From NCBI GenBank assembly GCA_963513935.1, contig OY740771.1, positions 16,513,757 through 16,577,756 of the forward strand: a DNA stretch of 64,000 nt, written 5' to 3'. A model generated the notes under the pieces. That model worked only from the letters and a program-made list of their open reading frames with translations. It was not told the origin of the DNA and searched no databases. Position numbers and translations under genes: made by a program. Origin of the DNA: Aphrophora alni. Taxonomy: Eukaryota; Arthropoda; Insecta; Hemiptera; Aphrophoridae. Shown here piece by piece: positions 46,609 through 57,760 of the stretch; the stretch's first letter is position 1; each line of letters starts with the position of its first letter.

Positions 46609-48089
46609 TAAATAAAATTGTGCCAAAGGCAAAAATCGACGAAAATTTGAATTACAAAATTGACAAAGTAATAAATAATAAAAGGGTAATAAAACATAAG
46701 GAGAAAGAAACAGGAGAAAACCATACCGGACGTGACTCACCCAGACGTAGAATTGAGGAAAGGAAAGAAAGAAAGTAAAATTTAAAAATAGGATAAAGCT
46801 TAAAAGAAAGAAAATTAGGACTAAAGTAAAATTTAAAATGAAGAAAAGAGTTAAAGCTGATACAATATAAAAGATTTGAATTAATTCCATGCATAATTAG
46901 AGTCAAAAAAGTTAAAATTAATAAATATGTTTAAAAATTAAATTAGAATAAAAATAATGTACAGTTAATCAGCTGTGAGCTGTAAATTGTTCACTGGTCC
47001 AAGGTCAACAATATGCGACGCACTGCAGGTAGAAAGAATGTCAGCGGTAGCGGATTTCCTTTGACACCTGAATAAACATTTTCGAGCAAATTCTTTCAGA
47101 GTAAATTAGCTGAGGGAGAATTGTATGAATGAACCAGAATAAATGCGTTGTTTTAATTAATATTTTTTGTCCAATTGAGATCTTTAACTACCTAATAACT
47201 TCATTCTGAAAATCGTTGTAGTTACTAGTTAAGTAGGTATAGATAGTTTTAGCATTACCAAAGCAGAAACAGGGAATGAATTATTCCTATAGATCTATAA
47301 TGTGTGTTTTAAAATGTTTCTTTACAGTGATACAGGGACTTTCAACAAAAGCAACTGTAATACAAAAAAATTAAGGACAAGTATTGACTGCTTTATTGTA
47401 GAATGATTAAAGAAAAAGTATTTGTAGTGAGTACCTAGTAAAATGATTTTTGAAAATGAATACATTTGTGTATACTATGTTAAAATAAAAATTGAAATGA
47501 AAATAATAATGGAGTTAGGATAAGATGTATAGATATAAGTGATAATTAAATAAAAAAGGAATTTTAATAATTTTAAAATAAGTTGAATAAATGGAAAATA
47601 AGGAATAAATAATTTGATCATGTATAATACGTAATATGAAATGATGAATTTTGAATAGAGTAAGTTGTGATTTATAGTAGGTAGGTTGAATTAGGTAATA
47701 AAATGTATAAAATGCGGGGTTCGAAACGTGGCAATCCTACAAGTAAAATAATCAGCTGATTGTTAAATAATGTGATTCGCATTTGAAAATTGTAATTGTT
47801 GCATAACGTAAAAATAAAATTAACTCAAGATAAAATTGTTAAAAATATAAATTCTTGAATATTGTTTTTTATTAAAGCTGTGATATGTAAAAAAACCGAC
47901 AAAAAAAATTTAAAAAACAGATTCTTGAAAACACTACACAAAGTAAACTATAATGGAACTATTTAAAAAAAAAAAAAATCAATTTTAATTAGTGCAGATT
48001 TTTTTTTAGTACTTTGTTTTAAATCTTGGTAAAATAGTAAATTCAGTCAAGTTAAAACTGCAAATTAATTTTAATTAGGCCTAATTTAT

Positions 48090-48449
48090 AGTCTGTATGA
48101 AGTAACCTGTCTCCTGACCCTCCAGCTACCTGGGACAGGCCCGGGCCATTCACCGGCACTCGGCGTCACCCGCAGCTGTTTACCTAATTAGTCGCCTATA
48201 AGCTTCCCCACTAGCTTAAGTAACTTTTTTACCCAAATCATAATTTCTGAAATTTTATCAAATATTTGAAAAGTACATAAAAAAATAAGATCAACGATAC
48301 TAAACAAGGGCAAATTTGATAAAAAACAAACAATAGATTATAGAGGGAATAAGAAATATAGAAGTAGTCTGTTTAAAGCTTTTAATAATAAAGTTGGTTT
48401 TATGTAACAATATGACAATGAAATTACATTACATATTACAAAAATAATA
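48090..48449 (+). repeat. Left long terminal inverted repeat
   Basis: Reads as the reverse complement of 51292-51645 with scattered substitutions and small gaps, through words such as CTCCTGACCCTCCAGC, AGCTTCCCCACTAGCTTAAG and ACAATATGACAATG. Confidence 0.85.
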
Positions 48450-48844
48450 TTTCAGTATCATTTATAAGTCACGTGGTTTTCATGTAACGAGCGTCACAAG
48501 GAAAACTTGTGTTTTGCGTCATAACGGTGCCGTCACTTGGAACATTGGACTTCCGCAGCGGACGTCTGACTCAGGGTGGATGTAAATACCGTAATATGCT
48601 TCCAAGAAATGAGTAATCAACAAGTTATTAGTGTCTAGGGATGAGGGTAGTATTCAGTTCAGTTCAAAGTGAGTGTTAGCCAGAATTTGTTTAATGTTAA
48701 GAAGTTTAAATGTTAGTAGTTAATTTTTAAAATAGATTGATTTTTTCCGTGAGTGTTGTTATTGTTTATGATTTCATTTTTATTGACTAGTATAAAGTGA
48801 CATCTATAAATAAGTTTTTTTGTTGTAAATTTGTATTTCCGAAT

Positions 48845-50332
48845 ATGCCACCATCAATTGATAAGCGTGCTGGGACAGCATACAACTCTCAGGCAAGAAC
48901 GATTATTGCGTCTGTTTTACAATACTTCGAGCGCGAACGTGACAATAAAGGACCGTTATTAGATGTTAAAAAGGTGTCCGAAAGAGTTGCCGCAGCTTGC
49001 AATATTTCCACAAGAACTTTGAGCCGCATAAGGTTGCAGTTAAAAGAATCACGGGAAGAAGAAGCCACCTCAGCAAACACAGACCATAACACTCAAGAAG
49101 CGGACCAAAACTTACTCCATAACGAAAACACAACGGCCTCAGTAAGTAATGACACCAGTGTGAGAAACGATAGCCCTGGGACATACAATGTTCCTAAGCT
49201 GTCTACTCCGAAGAGGAAAGCACCTTTTAAATCAATTGTAACCGAGGTAGATGATTTTCAAAAAAATGCAATCAGAAACCATATAATGAACTATTATAGA
49301 CGCCGAGAAGTGCCGACCCTCCGAAAACTAAAAACAAGCTTAGGCACAACTGATTTGTTTCATGGCTGCATACAGACGTTGGCTAGAGTTTTAAAATCTA
49401 TTGGTTTTAAATGGAAAAAATTAAACAACAGAAAAGTTCTGATGGAGAAACCATCAGTGGCCCTAGCCAGATGCCGTTTTTTAAGAAAAATTCGAGATAC
49501 AGACTTTAAAAAGTGCATTTTTCTGGACGAAACCTGGCTTAATGCGAACACTTGTAAAGACTATGGATGGACCGATGAAACTGTAAAGTGTTCTGTAAAT
49601 GCTCCATTAGGAAAAGGAAAACGTTTGATAATTTGTCATGCTGGGGGATTCTATGGATGGATAAATTCGCCACCACTAATTTTCCAATCGAAAAAAACAG
49701 TGGATTACCACGAAGAGATGAACCACGAGGTGTTTGAAGGTTGGTTTTTTGAAGTGTTGCTTAAATAAATTCCGGCTGGTTCAACTATTGTGATGGATAA
49801 TGCGCCATATCACTCCCGAATAGCAAATAAAGTGCCAACGTCTGGCTCAAGGAAGTGTGAAATGGAAGAATGGCTAAAAACTCGTAACATCTCCTTCTCG
49901 GCAGACCTGCGAAAACCGGAGCTATACGATCTGGTAAAGCTGCACAAGCCTCAAGTCGTAAGTTACGAGATCGACAAGAAAGCCTCCCAGCTTGGGTTCA
50001 AAGTGGTACGTCTTCCACCATACCACTGCCACTACAATCCGATTGAACTAGTATGGGCAAATTTAAAACGGTTTGTTGCTGCACGAAATACTACCTTTAA
50101 GCTGAATGACGTTCAAGATTTGTTTATGGAAGCAGTAAGCACTGTCACCCCGGATGACTGGAAAAGATGTGTACAGCATGTAAAAAAGGATATCGATGCC
50201 GATTGGACAAGAGAGGGACTTGACGACATTAGTGTTCAAGAATTAGTCATTACTTTGGCACCTGGTGACTCGGATGGTAGTGATTTCGATAGTGACGGCG
50301 ATCCCGACATGGGAGTGGCACCTCTGGAGTAA
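48845..50332 (+). pseudogene. DD82E-type transposase with one in-frame stop
   Basis: From the ATG at 48845 (MPPSIDKRAGTAYNSQ; the frame is open further upstream without another ATG) the reading runs to 50332 with one stop, TAA at 49766-49768; 495 codons in all. N-terminal part: HTH-like segment VSERVAAACNISTRTLSRIR, then a second one around LARVLKSIGFKWKKLN. Catalytic core: Asp in IFLDETW (about residue 228), Asp in VMDNAPYH (about 317), Glu in YNPIELVW (about 400). Exactly 82 residues separate the last two, far more than the 34-41 of Tc1/mariner. A very acidic tail ends the protein. Apart from the stop, it looks intact. Confidence 0.85.
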
Positions 50333-50661
50333 TCAGGTATGATAAAATCTTGAATTTATTTTTACATATATTCTCAGATTCTACTATTCAAAAATAAAAA
50401 TAAACCATGGAAGTTTTTATTAGTGTTATATTTGACATCTAAAATAGCCTATCAACTTGGGGAACAATATTCGTACTCGAGCTCAAAGATAAAAAAATAA
50501 AGGTAATTTTGTACAAATATTAACTTATTAACAATCAAGTAATAAATAATAAGTAATAAAATTCTAAAATGTGGGTTAGAATTATTAGTCCTATTTTTTT
50601 TTTTAATAGAGACATTTTCATGATTGATTTTTCTTAAAAAAAATATAAACTATCTTATTAA

Positions 50662-51061
50662 GGCTCGGCTGTACCCGTGGACCGGATGCGTATATTCCCA
50701 TAAGACTAATGTTAAATTTTAAACCATTTTGCTGCCGTATCTTTCGTCGTAGAACAATGATTTATGTGTCATATGAAAGATGTGATTAATACGCATTGGT
50801 TTTCCTTTTTACTTTTTTGAATAACAAATTTACATTAACAGGAAAAATATTGCAAATTGTTATCATTTTTAGAGATTAATATTGATAAAACGGTTAACCT
50901 GGTAAAAAAACTGAAAAGCAATGTTACTGCGTATTAACCACATCTTTCATATGACACATAAATTATTGTTCTACGGCGAAAGATACAGCAGAAAAATGGT
51001 TTAAGGTTTAACATTAGTCTTATGGGAATATACGCATCCGGCCGACAGGTACAGCCGAGCC
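50662..51061. mobile_element. Foldback MITE at TTAA, nested in the Sailor-like element
   Basis: Two arms of about 143 bp face each other. The left starts GGCTCGGCTGTACC and the right ends GGTACAGCCGAGCC, with about 115 bp of AT-rich spacer. Arms share ACGCATCCGG, AGACTAATGTTAAA, CATATGAAAGATGTG and more, with about ten mismatches. TTAA flanks both ends (50658-50661 and 51062-51065), as for piggyBac-mobilised MITEs, but the tips are not CCC-type. It sits between the transposase stop and the right long repeat. Confidence 0.85.
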
Positions 51062-51291
51062 TTAAATTTAATTGACATATTTTACAGCCCTTCTTTACTT
51101 GCAGATTCATGGTACGTGATGGCCCCTCGCTGGAATCAACAAACTGCGCTAATGAAAACTACCCTGACCCCATATTCATCTAAAATAAACATAATTTATA
51201 GTCTAGAATATTCTTATAGCAGTTTGTAAGATATTATTTGTATTGTGCCTATAACTTTGTAGTACAGTAGTTAATGTAAATAGTTAATATT

Positions 51292-51645
51292 TATTATTTT
51301 TGTAATATATAACGTAATTTCATTGTCATATTGTTACATAAAACCAACTTTATTATTACAAGATTTAAACAGACTACTTCTATATTTCTTATTACCCCTA
51401 TATTGTTAGTTTTTATCAAATTTGCCCTTGTTTAGTATCGTTGATCTTATTTTTTTATGTACTTTTCAAATATTTGATAACATTTCGGAAATTATGATTT
51501 AGGTAAAAAAGTTACTTAAGCTAGTGGGGAAGCTTATAGGCGACTAATTAGGTAAACAACTGCAGGCGACGCCGAGTGCCGGTGAATGGCCCGGGCCTGT
51601 CCCAGGTAGCTGGAGGGTCAGGAGACAGGTTACTTCATACAGACT
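51292..51645 (+). repeat. Right long terminal inverted repeat
   Basis: Partner of 48090-48449; ends GGTTACTTCATACAGACT at 51645. Confidence 0.85.
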
Positions 51646-52804
51646 TTAGGGGAGAAAAACAAATAGGCCTTGTTGAGTAGTTTCTGTAGTTGTGTCAGAT
51701 AATTCTAAACAAATTTGAACCAAACCTAACAAAATCCATACATCCTTCTAAAATGTCAAACATTTAATGGTTATCTATGTAAATTTGAAATGAAAAGAAT
51801 TTATGCCTTTTCATTGAAAAATCTTCAAATCTGTTGTTTTTAAGAATTTCATTTACAATATCCTATTTTAGAAAACTGGGCTTTTCTGAATTCATATTAA
51901 GTTGTTATCTATCAAATTTGGAAATCAGTCTATCCTTCAATTTAAATTGTTCAATATTTCTCACAAACAATACTTTAGTATACCAAATGCCATCTCGACA
52001 TCATCGCAGAAAGCATGTGCACTGTTTTTTAGGTCACGTATTACTAGTCTATACATTAACTTAAAAGTTTATAGTTCAAAACACTCACATTTAACAATTG
52101 AATACTGATCTTATAGTCTCATTGTCCAAAATACATTCAACACTCAAAACTTTGAGTCATGTGAGCATTTGCAAATAACTGCATGTTACATTAATCTAAC
52201 GTGCAAAAGAATATATTTCTAAGTCCATTTCTAACAACCTTTTGTACACTGTTATATGCTAAACTGATCTTTGACCAACGTCAAACCTTATTGTTCACTC
52301 TGAACCGCATAAATCACACCTTTACCGGTTTTTCATTGTCCCATTTCACAAATACTAAAACACAAAACACGTCCGTCCGCCTTAAGCCTTCAGAACCAAC
52401 TGTTGTCTGCCCACTTCCTGAGACGATATCTAAATTTTTCTATTACACCATACGAACTTCCGCATCGTAACCGACCTCACATTTCATTTACATGAAAATA
52501 TTCTTTATTATTAAGCCTATACTTATTCTAATTATATTAACATTCAAATATATTTCTCTGGCTATTTCTACCATTTACTTTGTTTTAAATTTTGATTCTT
52601 TTTATGAATTATTAAACTTTAATTTGATTAACGGCGTATTCTCTCATATATTATTATTGAACCAATCACGTAGCTTGTTCTTTTGCCTTACTTTGGACCA
52701 ATCACATTTAAGATTCTTTTTCCTTGAATTTTGGACCAATCACGTTTCAAAACTTCTAGTTCTGTACTAAATTCAAAATTTACCTATTACAACTTTAATA
52801 CAAA
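51646..52804. other. Non-coding stretch
   Basis: No gene, RNA or clear element is supported. The phrase GACCAATCAC occurs twice at about 52692 and 52733, with a related GAACCAATCACGTAGC at 52660, a weak tandem pattern of about 35-40 bp. Confidence 0.4.
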
Positions 52805-52904
52805 TACAGTAGAGTCTCGCAAACTCGGCACTCGATAACCCGGCAGTCCGGATTACTCAGCGACCCCGACGGGAAAAAGTATATATTTCTAAAAACAGCG
52901 ATGT

Positions 52905-53064
52905 TCGAAAAAGTTCGGCAGATCCCAAAGCGGGCATTAACTTCGATCGCTCGAATCGTTGATGGTACTTTTCCCACGTTAAACTCATCACAAAGCTTTT
53001 TTACAGATACCCCTCTGTCAAGTCTTTTTAACACATTTAACCGCGTCTCAAACGAAACCAACAA
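52905..53064 (-). pseudogene. Remnant of a pogo/Tigger transposase N terminus
   Basis: Reading down from 53064: FETRLNVLKRLDRGVSVKKL then CDEFNVGK, the CENP-B/psq-type helix-turn-helix that begins Tigger and pogo transposases (typically KLDVLKRLD.G.S..KLA.E.GVGKSTV). A base change breaks the reading after VGK. Nothing of the catalytic domain remains. The same bit, more decayed, is in copy 2. Confidence 0.7.
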
Positions 53065-53244
53065 ACGCTTCTGTTTTCGTAACTAGCTCATTTTTATTTA
53101 CCGTATATACTGTGCGTACCTGTCAAAGAAAACTGAAAAGAAATGTTATATTTTCCATAATGTATACTAAATTGATTCGTGGAAAAAAAGCGGCCCATCA
53201 AACGTTTTTGCATGTGTATGTCTGCTATATCGAAGGGTGTCAAT

Positions 53245-53475
53245 GCCGCGGTGTTATCATGCCGCCGACAATGGGATACCGCTATCGACAAAGTCGTTTG
53301 TTATCGCCGCCGCTTTGGTGCCGCGGTGTTTTTACACTGCCGACAATGGGCTACCGCTATCGACAAAGTCGTTTGATATCTCCGCCGCTTTGGTGCCGCG
53401 GTGTTTTTACACTGCAGACAATGGGATACCGCTATTGACAAAGTCGTTTGATATCGCTGCCGCTTTGGTGTTTCA
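53245..53475. repeat. 75-bp tandem repeat inside pogo-like copy 1
   Basis: Three units starting GCCGCGGTGTT at 53245, 53320 and 53395, each containing GGGATACCGCTATCGACAAA or a close variant and CGCCGCTTTGGTG. The equivalent array in copy 2 starts at 57146, 57220 and 57295. Because 75 is a multiple of three, several frames stay open, which produces spurious proteins of about 90-110 residues. Confidence 0.9.
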
Positions 53476-53859
53476 ATTACAATTTATTTTTTGCCTTTAT
53501 TCCCGATAACCCGGCATTTCACAAACTCGGCACACTTCCGGTCCACATTACGCTGAGTTTGCGGGACTCTACTGTAGTATGTTTGTTGTTTTTGAGCATT
53601 TTATTTACAGTCGGCCAACATAAGCTGGCACTTGGGCTTGGTGAGTCGAGGTGATGGACTTAGGGTGAGGGGAAAGGTGGAGGTTAATACAAATAGTATG
53701 TTTATTTATTTATTACTCCTTATCCTCATTCCTATTTCTCGTGCTTTTGTTTTCAACTGGAGTAAATTTCATTGTTTTTAAAGATGAAATTGAACAGTTT
53801 TTTGTGTAATTTAAGGGTGCAGAATATCTGACTAACAAAACCCTTCCATGGACATCGAG

Positions 53860-54270
53860 AAGGCTATCCCAAATGGTGGCCCACCATCACTCTGACCATG
53901 ACAGATTATGCAGGGTAAGGAAGTGGGTAGTATTATCAGGAAAGAAAGGAAAATTGTAAAGAGATTTCATGAAGAGTCTGGAGCCAAGATCGATATATTA
54001 CATAGATCTTGCCCTGAATGAATTGTAACTTCAAAACATTTGCACTTATTTGTATGAAATTTCAAGAGTTTCAGGAGACACAGAACATCCATCGATCATT
54101 TATGATTGATTGCACCAGCTTCACACCAGGGATCATTAATAGGTAAAGGTGAGTCATAGATTAAAGAAATCCGTGAAGTGACAGATGCATCAATCCAAAT
54201 AGCATCAGATATGCTTCCAAACTCTACAGAATGTGCTGTAACAAGGGAGGCCATGACACAGTGCATCTAG
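53860..54270 (+). pseudogene. PCBP/hnRNP-E-like pseudogene with two KH domains
   Basis: One reading frame, with five stops, gives QIMQGKEVGSIIRKERKIV then KRFHEESGAKIDILHRSCPE, the KH1 domain of poly(C)-binding proteins (Drosophila mub group; IMQGKEVGSIIGKKGE...SGAKINISDGSCPER typical). About 40 codons later in the same frame comes IAPASHQGSLIGKGES, IKEIREVTDASIQIA and SDMLPNSTECAVT, the KH2 domain. KH1 and KH2 follow each other with no intron, and the GxxG loop of KH1 is lost (IIRKERK). The linker is shorter than normal, so part has been deleted. This fits a retroposed, decayed copy of an RNA-binding protein gene. No poly(A) trace was identified. Confidence 0.8.
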
Positions 54271-55314
54271 ATATTGGTAATAATTATGTTCAGCTAATTC
54301 CCTATGATGGGTCACAAGACCCAAAGAGAATCCATTTTTCGGTGTACTCCTGTATTGGCAATTTTCCATGAAATCCGTTATTTAGGATTATAATGACCAT
54401 TAGTTATAATGAGTTCGCAAAGTGGCCTACCTCACTAGTTATAAATGCATAATTGTAAGTTTAATATATTTTAGATTAATTAGTTTTAGTTAGTATAACT
54501 CAGAAAAATGGCTTGTTATAATTGGCATTTGGTCAAAGAACAGGTCGAATATGCCATCAACCATGCTTCTAATCCCCCAAAATAATAATAATTAATAAAG
54601 ATCCTCTCCTCCATGGGAAACATTTCACTTCAGTTCATAATAATTTAAATAAATAAACATACAATTTGTGTTGAAGTTTTATTCTATTAGGTATACCACA
54701 TCATAAGTAAAATTCAATATTTATTTATAAAACTAGGTTACTTTATTCAAATGATTCAGTCTTTCTAGAAAATAAATAATCTTACCAACATTGTCATATA
54801 GCCTATAAAAGGTCAATATTACCTGTGGCAGCAGTATCTAGTTTTGAACTACATGTACTGTTATTTGTTGTGTGGTAATTTCATGTGTTATATAATTAAT
54901 TACAATATGCATTTAAATAGCCTAGAGTTACATTAAAGTACCTAAATAATAATAATAATAATAATATATAGCCTAAACACCCATGTATGATATTTGTCCT
55001 TTTCTTTACTTCTTGACAAATAATTCATACTTTGTTTTACCACCAACAACACTATTATTAGGAAGAGGTGACAAGAAGGATGTTTAATCAAATATTTAAA
55101 GAATATAAATATATTTATCTTACGGTTTACAAAAATCACTGGAAAATCAAAAATTGATTAACAAGTCAACCTATTTAGAAACCATAAAAATCAGTCATGC
55201 TGTTGATACAATAAAACTAATAAATAATCAAAAATAAGACAAACTATAATGAATGTATATAATTAGTAATAAATTATTTTATGATTGAAAGTACTAAGAG
55301 TTAACAAAATATTA
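54271..55314. other. Non-coding stretch with an (AAT)n microsatellite
   Basis: No gene is supported. A run of seven AAT-type units lies at 54945-54966. Confidence 0.45.
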
Positions 55315-55506
55315 TACATGGTTATCATAAAAGAATGGTGGTGTTTCATTAATAGTAGAGAAATTTTGTGGTGTTGTATTGGTATCACTGATAGCCTATA
55401 ACCCAAAAGTTTGTTTAACAGCTGTTGTAACCTTAAAATACATTCTTGCATTGTTGTGGTAGTGTGTTCTGTGTTTTCTGGAGTGTTCCTTGAGGACTGT
55501 GTTATT

Positions 55507-56069
55507 ATGTTCTCTAATAAAGAAAAAGTAAAGTGTGTTTTGTTGCTGGCTGAATTCAAGTCTGTAATTTCAGTGCAAACGTACATTTCGATGCTAATAC
55601 TGAAAAGACCCACCACTTGAAAATAACATATGTTGGTTTAAACAACTAGAAGAAACTGGATCAGTTTAAAAGCAGAAATCATCATGGCGTGTATCAGACG
55701 AATAAGTTGAACTTATTAGACAATCTGCAATCGGAAGTCCTAAGAAGACAATACCTCGACAAAGCCTAGAGTTAGGTATTTCAAAAACAACAATCCACAA
55801 AGTTTTACACGAAAGACTGAAATTACACACATATAAAATCCAGCTATTGCGCGAATTGAAACCTGATGATGGTGCAAAACGTTTTAATTTCGCTGTTGAA
55901 ATGATGAACAAGATTGATGAAAAACAATCATTTTTAGATGATATAATTTTTCAAACAAAGTGACATTCCATATCTGGGTCTGTTAGCAGACACAATTCAC
56001 GCATAATATGGGGATCTGAAAACCCACATACAATTTTGAGAAAATACGCGACTCACCTAAAAATTTAAT
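55507..56069 (+). pseudogene. mariner transposase, N-terminal half
   Basis: MFSNKEKVKCVLLLAEFKS starts the protein at 55507. After frame changes it continues WFKQLEETGSV, VELIRQSAIGSPKKTI, QSLELGISKTTIHKVLHERL and KLHTYKIQLLRELKPDDGAK (paired-type HTH region), FSNKVTFHISG (first catalytic region, normally FSDEATFHLSG, so the Asp is Asn), and WGSENPHTILRKYATH. The reading ends at TAAAAATTTAAT, the target duplication of the Penelope insertion. Confidence 0.8.
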
Positions 56070-56096
56070 CAACTTTTATGTAGTAGCAGATATTTC

Positions 56097-56678
56097 TTGT
56101 TGAAACTCCATATTCAAGGAGTGTACCTCTCCAATATTAGTGTACCTCTTTCACCTAATGACTTTTATGATGAACTGAGTGTCGTTAAACAAATTGCTGT
56201 TAATAATAAGTATGATGTTAGTTTAATAGATAATATTTTTAAAAAAAAGATAAAGCGAAGAGCTGAAAATTTAGTATACTCTTCCCATAACGAGAGCATT
56301 GAAATAGTTAAATATTGTAAATTATCTTATATCAACAGAACTAGTTATAAAATCAGTAACCTTATTTCAACTAAATGTAATCGTAAAATTGCCTTTTATT
56401 GTACAAAAAATCTAGGGAAAATGTTGGTCAATAATAAATATAAAAAAGAAATGTTAGAAAATAGTGGAGTTTATAAAATATCTTATCAAGATTGTGACTC
56501 TGAGTACATAGGTCAATCAGGTAGATCTATAAAAGTTAAAATTAAAGAACATGTAAATAGCTGGAAACATGGCTATAGAAACTCTAACTTTGCTAACCAC
56601 CTTTTGGACTCAGGTCATAGTTTTGATCCGAAATTGAATGTTAAACTCTTACATATAGAAAATAAAGCAATAGATTAA
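56097..56678 (+). pseudogene. Penelope polyprotein C terminus with GIY-YIG endonuclease
   Basis: 193 open codons with no real start (5'-truncated). The first part, NDFYDELSVVKQIAVNNKYD and IDNIFKKKIKRR, matches the RT-to-endonuclease linker of Penelope-like elements. The GIY-YIG domain follows at about residue 124: SGVYKISYQDCDSEYIGQSG, then RSIKVKIKEH and FANHLLDSGHSF. GIY is GVY here, YIG is intact, and the Arg after GQSG is present. Such endonucleases nick target DNA for reverse transcription. Frame ends at 56678 at a stop just before the pogo-like insertion. Intact-looking but truncated. Confidence 0.85.
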
Positions 56679-56701
56679 ATAATTAAGAATGTTTAGAAAT
56701 A

Positions 56702-57449
56702 CAGTAGAACCCCTCTTAACCGGTCTAGTCGGGACTCGACTGACACCCGGGCCGGTTGTCCATTTGGCCGGTTAATCGGAGGTTCCCGTGAAAAAATCGG
56801 TTTTCGTTCAAAGAAAGCTTATTTAATCAGGTAGCACTAAGAATTATGCAATTAAGATGTTATTGCAACTCATTTTATTGTACATAAATGTATCGTATAT
56901 ATTATGTTATGTATATTATACATCAAACATGAAAAAATTAAACAGTACAAAGCTTTTTTACAGATTCCCCTCTATCAAGTCTTTTGACACATTTAACTGT
57001 GTCTCAAACGAAACCAACACACGCTTCCGAAAACTGAAAAGAAATGTTATATTTTCCATAATGTATACTAAAATGATTCGTGGAAAAAAAGCGGCCAATC
57101 AAACGTTTTTGTGGGTGTATGTCTGCTATACCGACGGGTGCCAATGCCGCGGTGTTTTTATGCTGCCGACAATAGGATACCGCTATCGACAAAATCGTTT
57201 GACTCGCCGCTGCTTTGGTGCCGCGATGTTTTTATGCCGCCGACTATAGGATACCGCTATCGACAAAGTCGTTTGATATCGCCGCCGCTTTGGTGCTGCG
57301 GTGTATTTACGCCGCCAACAATAGGATACCGCTATCGACAAATTCGTTTGATATCGCCGCCGCTTTGGTGTTTCAATTACAATTTATTTTCGGAAACTCT
57401 CATTAAACCAGTACACTACGATATAGGCCGGTTAACAGAGGTTCTACTG
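56702..57449. mobile_element. pogo-like deletion derivative, copy 2, innermost layer
   Basis: 748 bp between TA dinucleotides (56700-56701, 57450-57451). Left end CAGTAGAACCCCTCTTAACC; right end, reverse-complemented, CAGTAGAACCTCTGTTAACC. The interior repeats copy 1: the decayed pogo HTH on the minus strand near 56945-57030 (TTTTTTACAGATTCCCCTCT vicinity) and three 75-bp units at 57146-57370. Confidence 0.88.
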
Positions 57450-57760
57450 TAAATAGATCTATTTCACTTAGGCCTATTCTCAACTTAAATGACCAAATTG
57501 TATTAAATTCGTCACTCCTTCTAAAACCCATCCGTAACATAGTTCATTAACCTTTATCTACCTGCTAGGTCATCCCCCTACCTTTCCCGATTTTTCTATT
57601 GTATTTCAGTTTCCTGTTACTTATGTTTAAATAGTTGTCTATACCCGTAAGTTATAAGTTGCCCGATGATGCCGCAAGGCGAAACAATTGTAGCTCATTT
57701 ATATTATTAAAATATTTGAAACTTTAAGCTTTTGCTTTATTTTATCCATAAAAATTTAAT

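Larger units (their letters stand above)
41425..47733 (+). mobile_element. Decayed LTR retrotransposon with ATCC target duplication
   Basis: Starts TGAGACGG at 41425 and ends CGTGGCA at 47733, flanked by ATCC (41421-41424 and 47734-47737). An 18-base word ending GAAACGTGGCA closes both the inferred 5' LTR (44038) and the element (47733). A tRNA-Lys-like primer-binding site starts two bases after 44038. Gag and protease relics follow; reverse transcriptase, RNase H and integrase are missing. The 3' LTR cannot be aligned to the 5' LTR beyond the last word, so it is probably largely deleted or replaced. Ty3/Gypsy-like by the 4-bp duplication and PBS. Confidence 0.55.
48090..51645 (+). mobile_element. 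DDE transposon with long inverted ends, DD82E (Sailor-like)
   Basis: 3556 bp. The two ends are long inverted repeats of roughly 355 bp (48090-48449 and 51292-51645) beginning AGTCTGTATGAAGTAACC. They carry a GC-rich block with CAGGCCCGGGCCATTC. Between them lies one transposase frame broken by a single stop, and a nested foldback element. No clean target duplication was seen: left flank TA, right flank TT. The group name rests on the D-to-E spacing (see the transposase) and on memory of the Sailor group. Confidence 0.8.
52807..53574. mobile_element. pogo-like deletion derivative, copy 1
   Basis: 768 bp between TA dinucleotides (52805-52806 and 53575-53576). Inverted ends: CAGTAGAGTCTCGCAAACTC on the left and CAGTAGAGTCCCGCAAACTC as the reverse complement of the right. 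The interior carries the start of a Tigger/pogo transposase on the minus strand and a 75-bp tandem array. It shares this interior with copy 2 (56702-57449), while the ends of the two copies differ past CAGTAGA. Confidence 0.85.
56070..57748 (+). mobile_element. Penelope-like retroelement fragment inserted in the mariner
   Basis: Flanked by the 12-bp direct repeat TAAAAATTTAAT (56058-56069 and 57749-57760). Taking it out rejoins the mariner transposase. It encodes the C terminus of a Penelope polyprotein, then a 3' tail with GATGATGCCGCAAGGCGAAA, the kind of tail I associate with Penelope elements. 5'-truncated. A pogo-like element is inserted at 56702-57449, leaving about 0.93 kb of Penelope sequence. 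Confidence 0.85.

Noticed and set aside
53112..53509. Overlapping plus-strand frames of 65-108 codons with repeated YRYRQSRL or DKVV words
   Set aside because: They exist because the 75-bp tandem unit is a multiple of three and lacks stops in several frames; the repeats belong to a nonautonomous pogo-like element.
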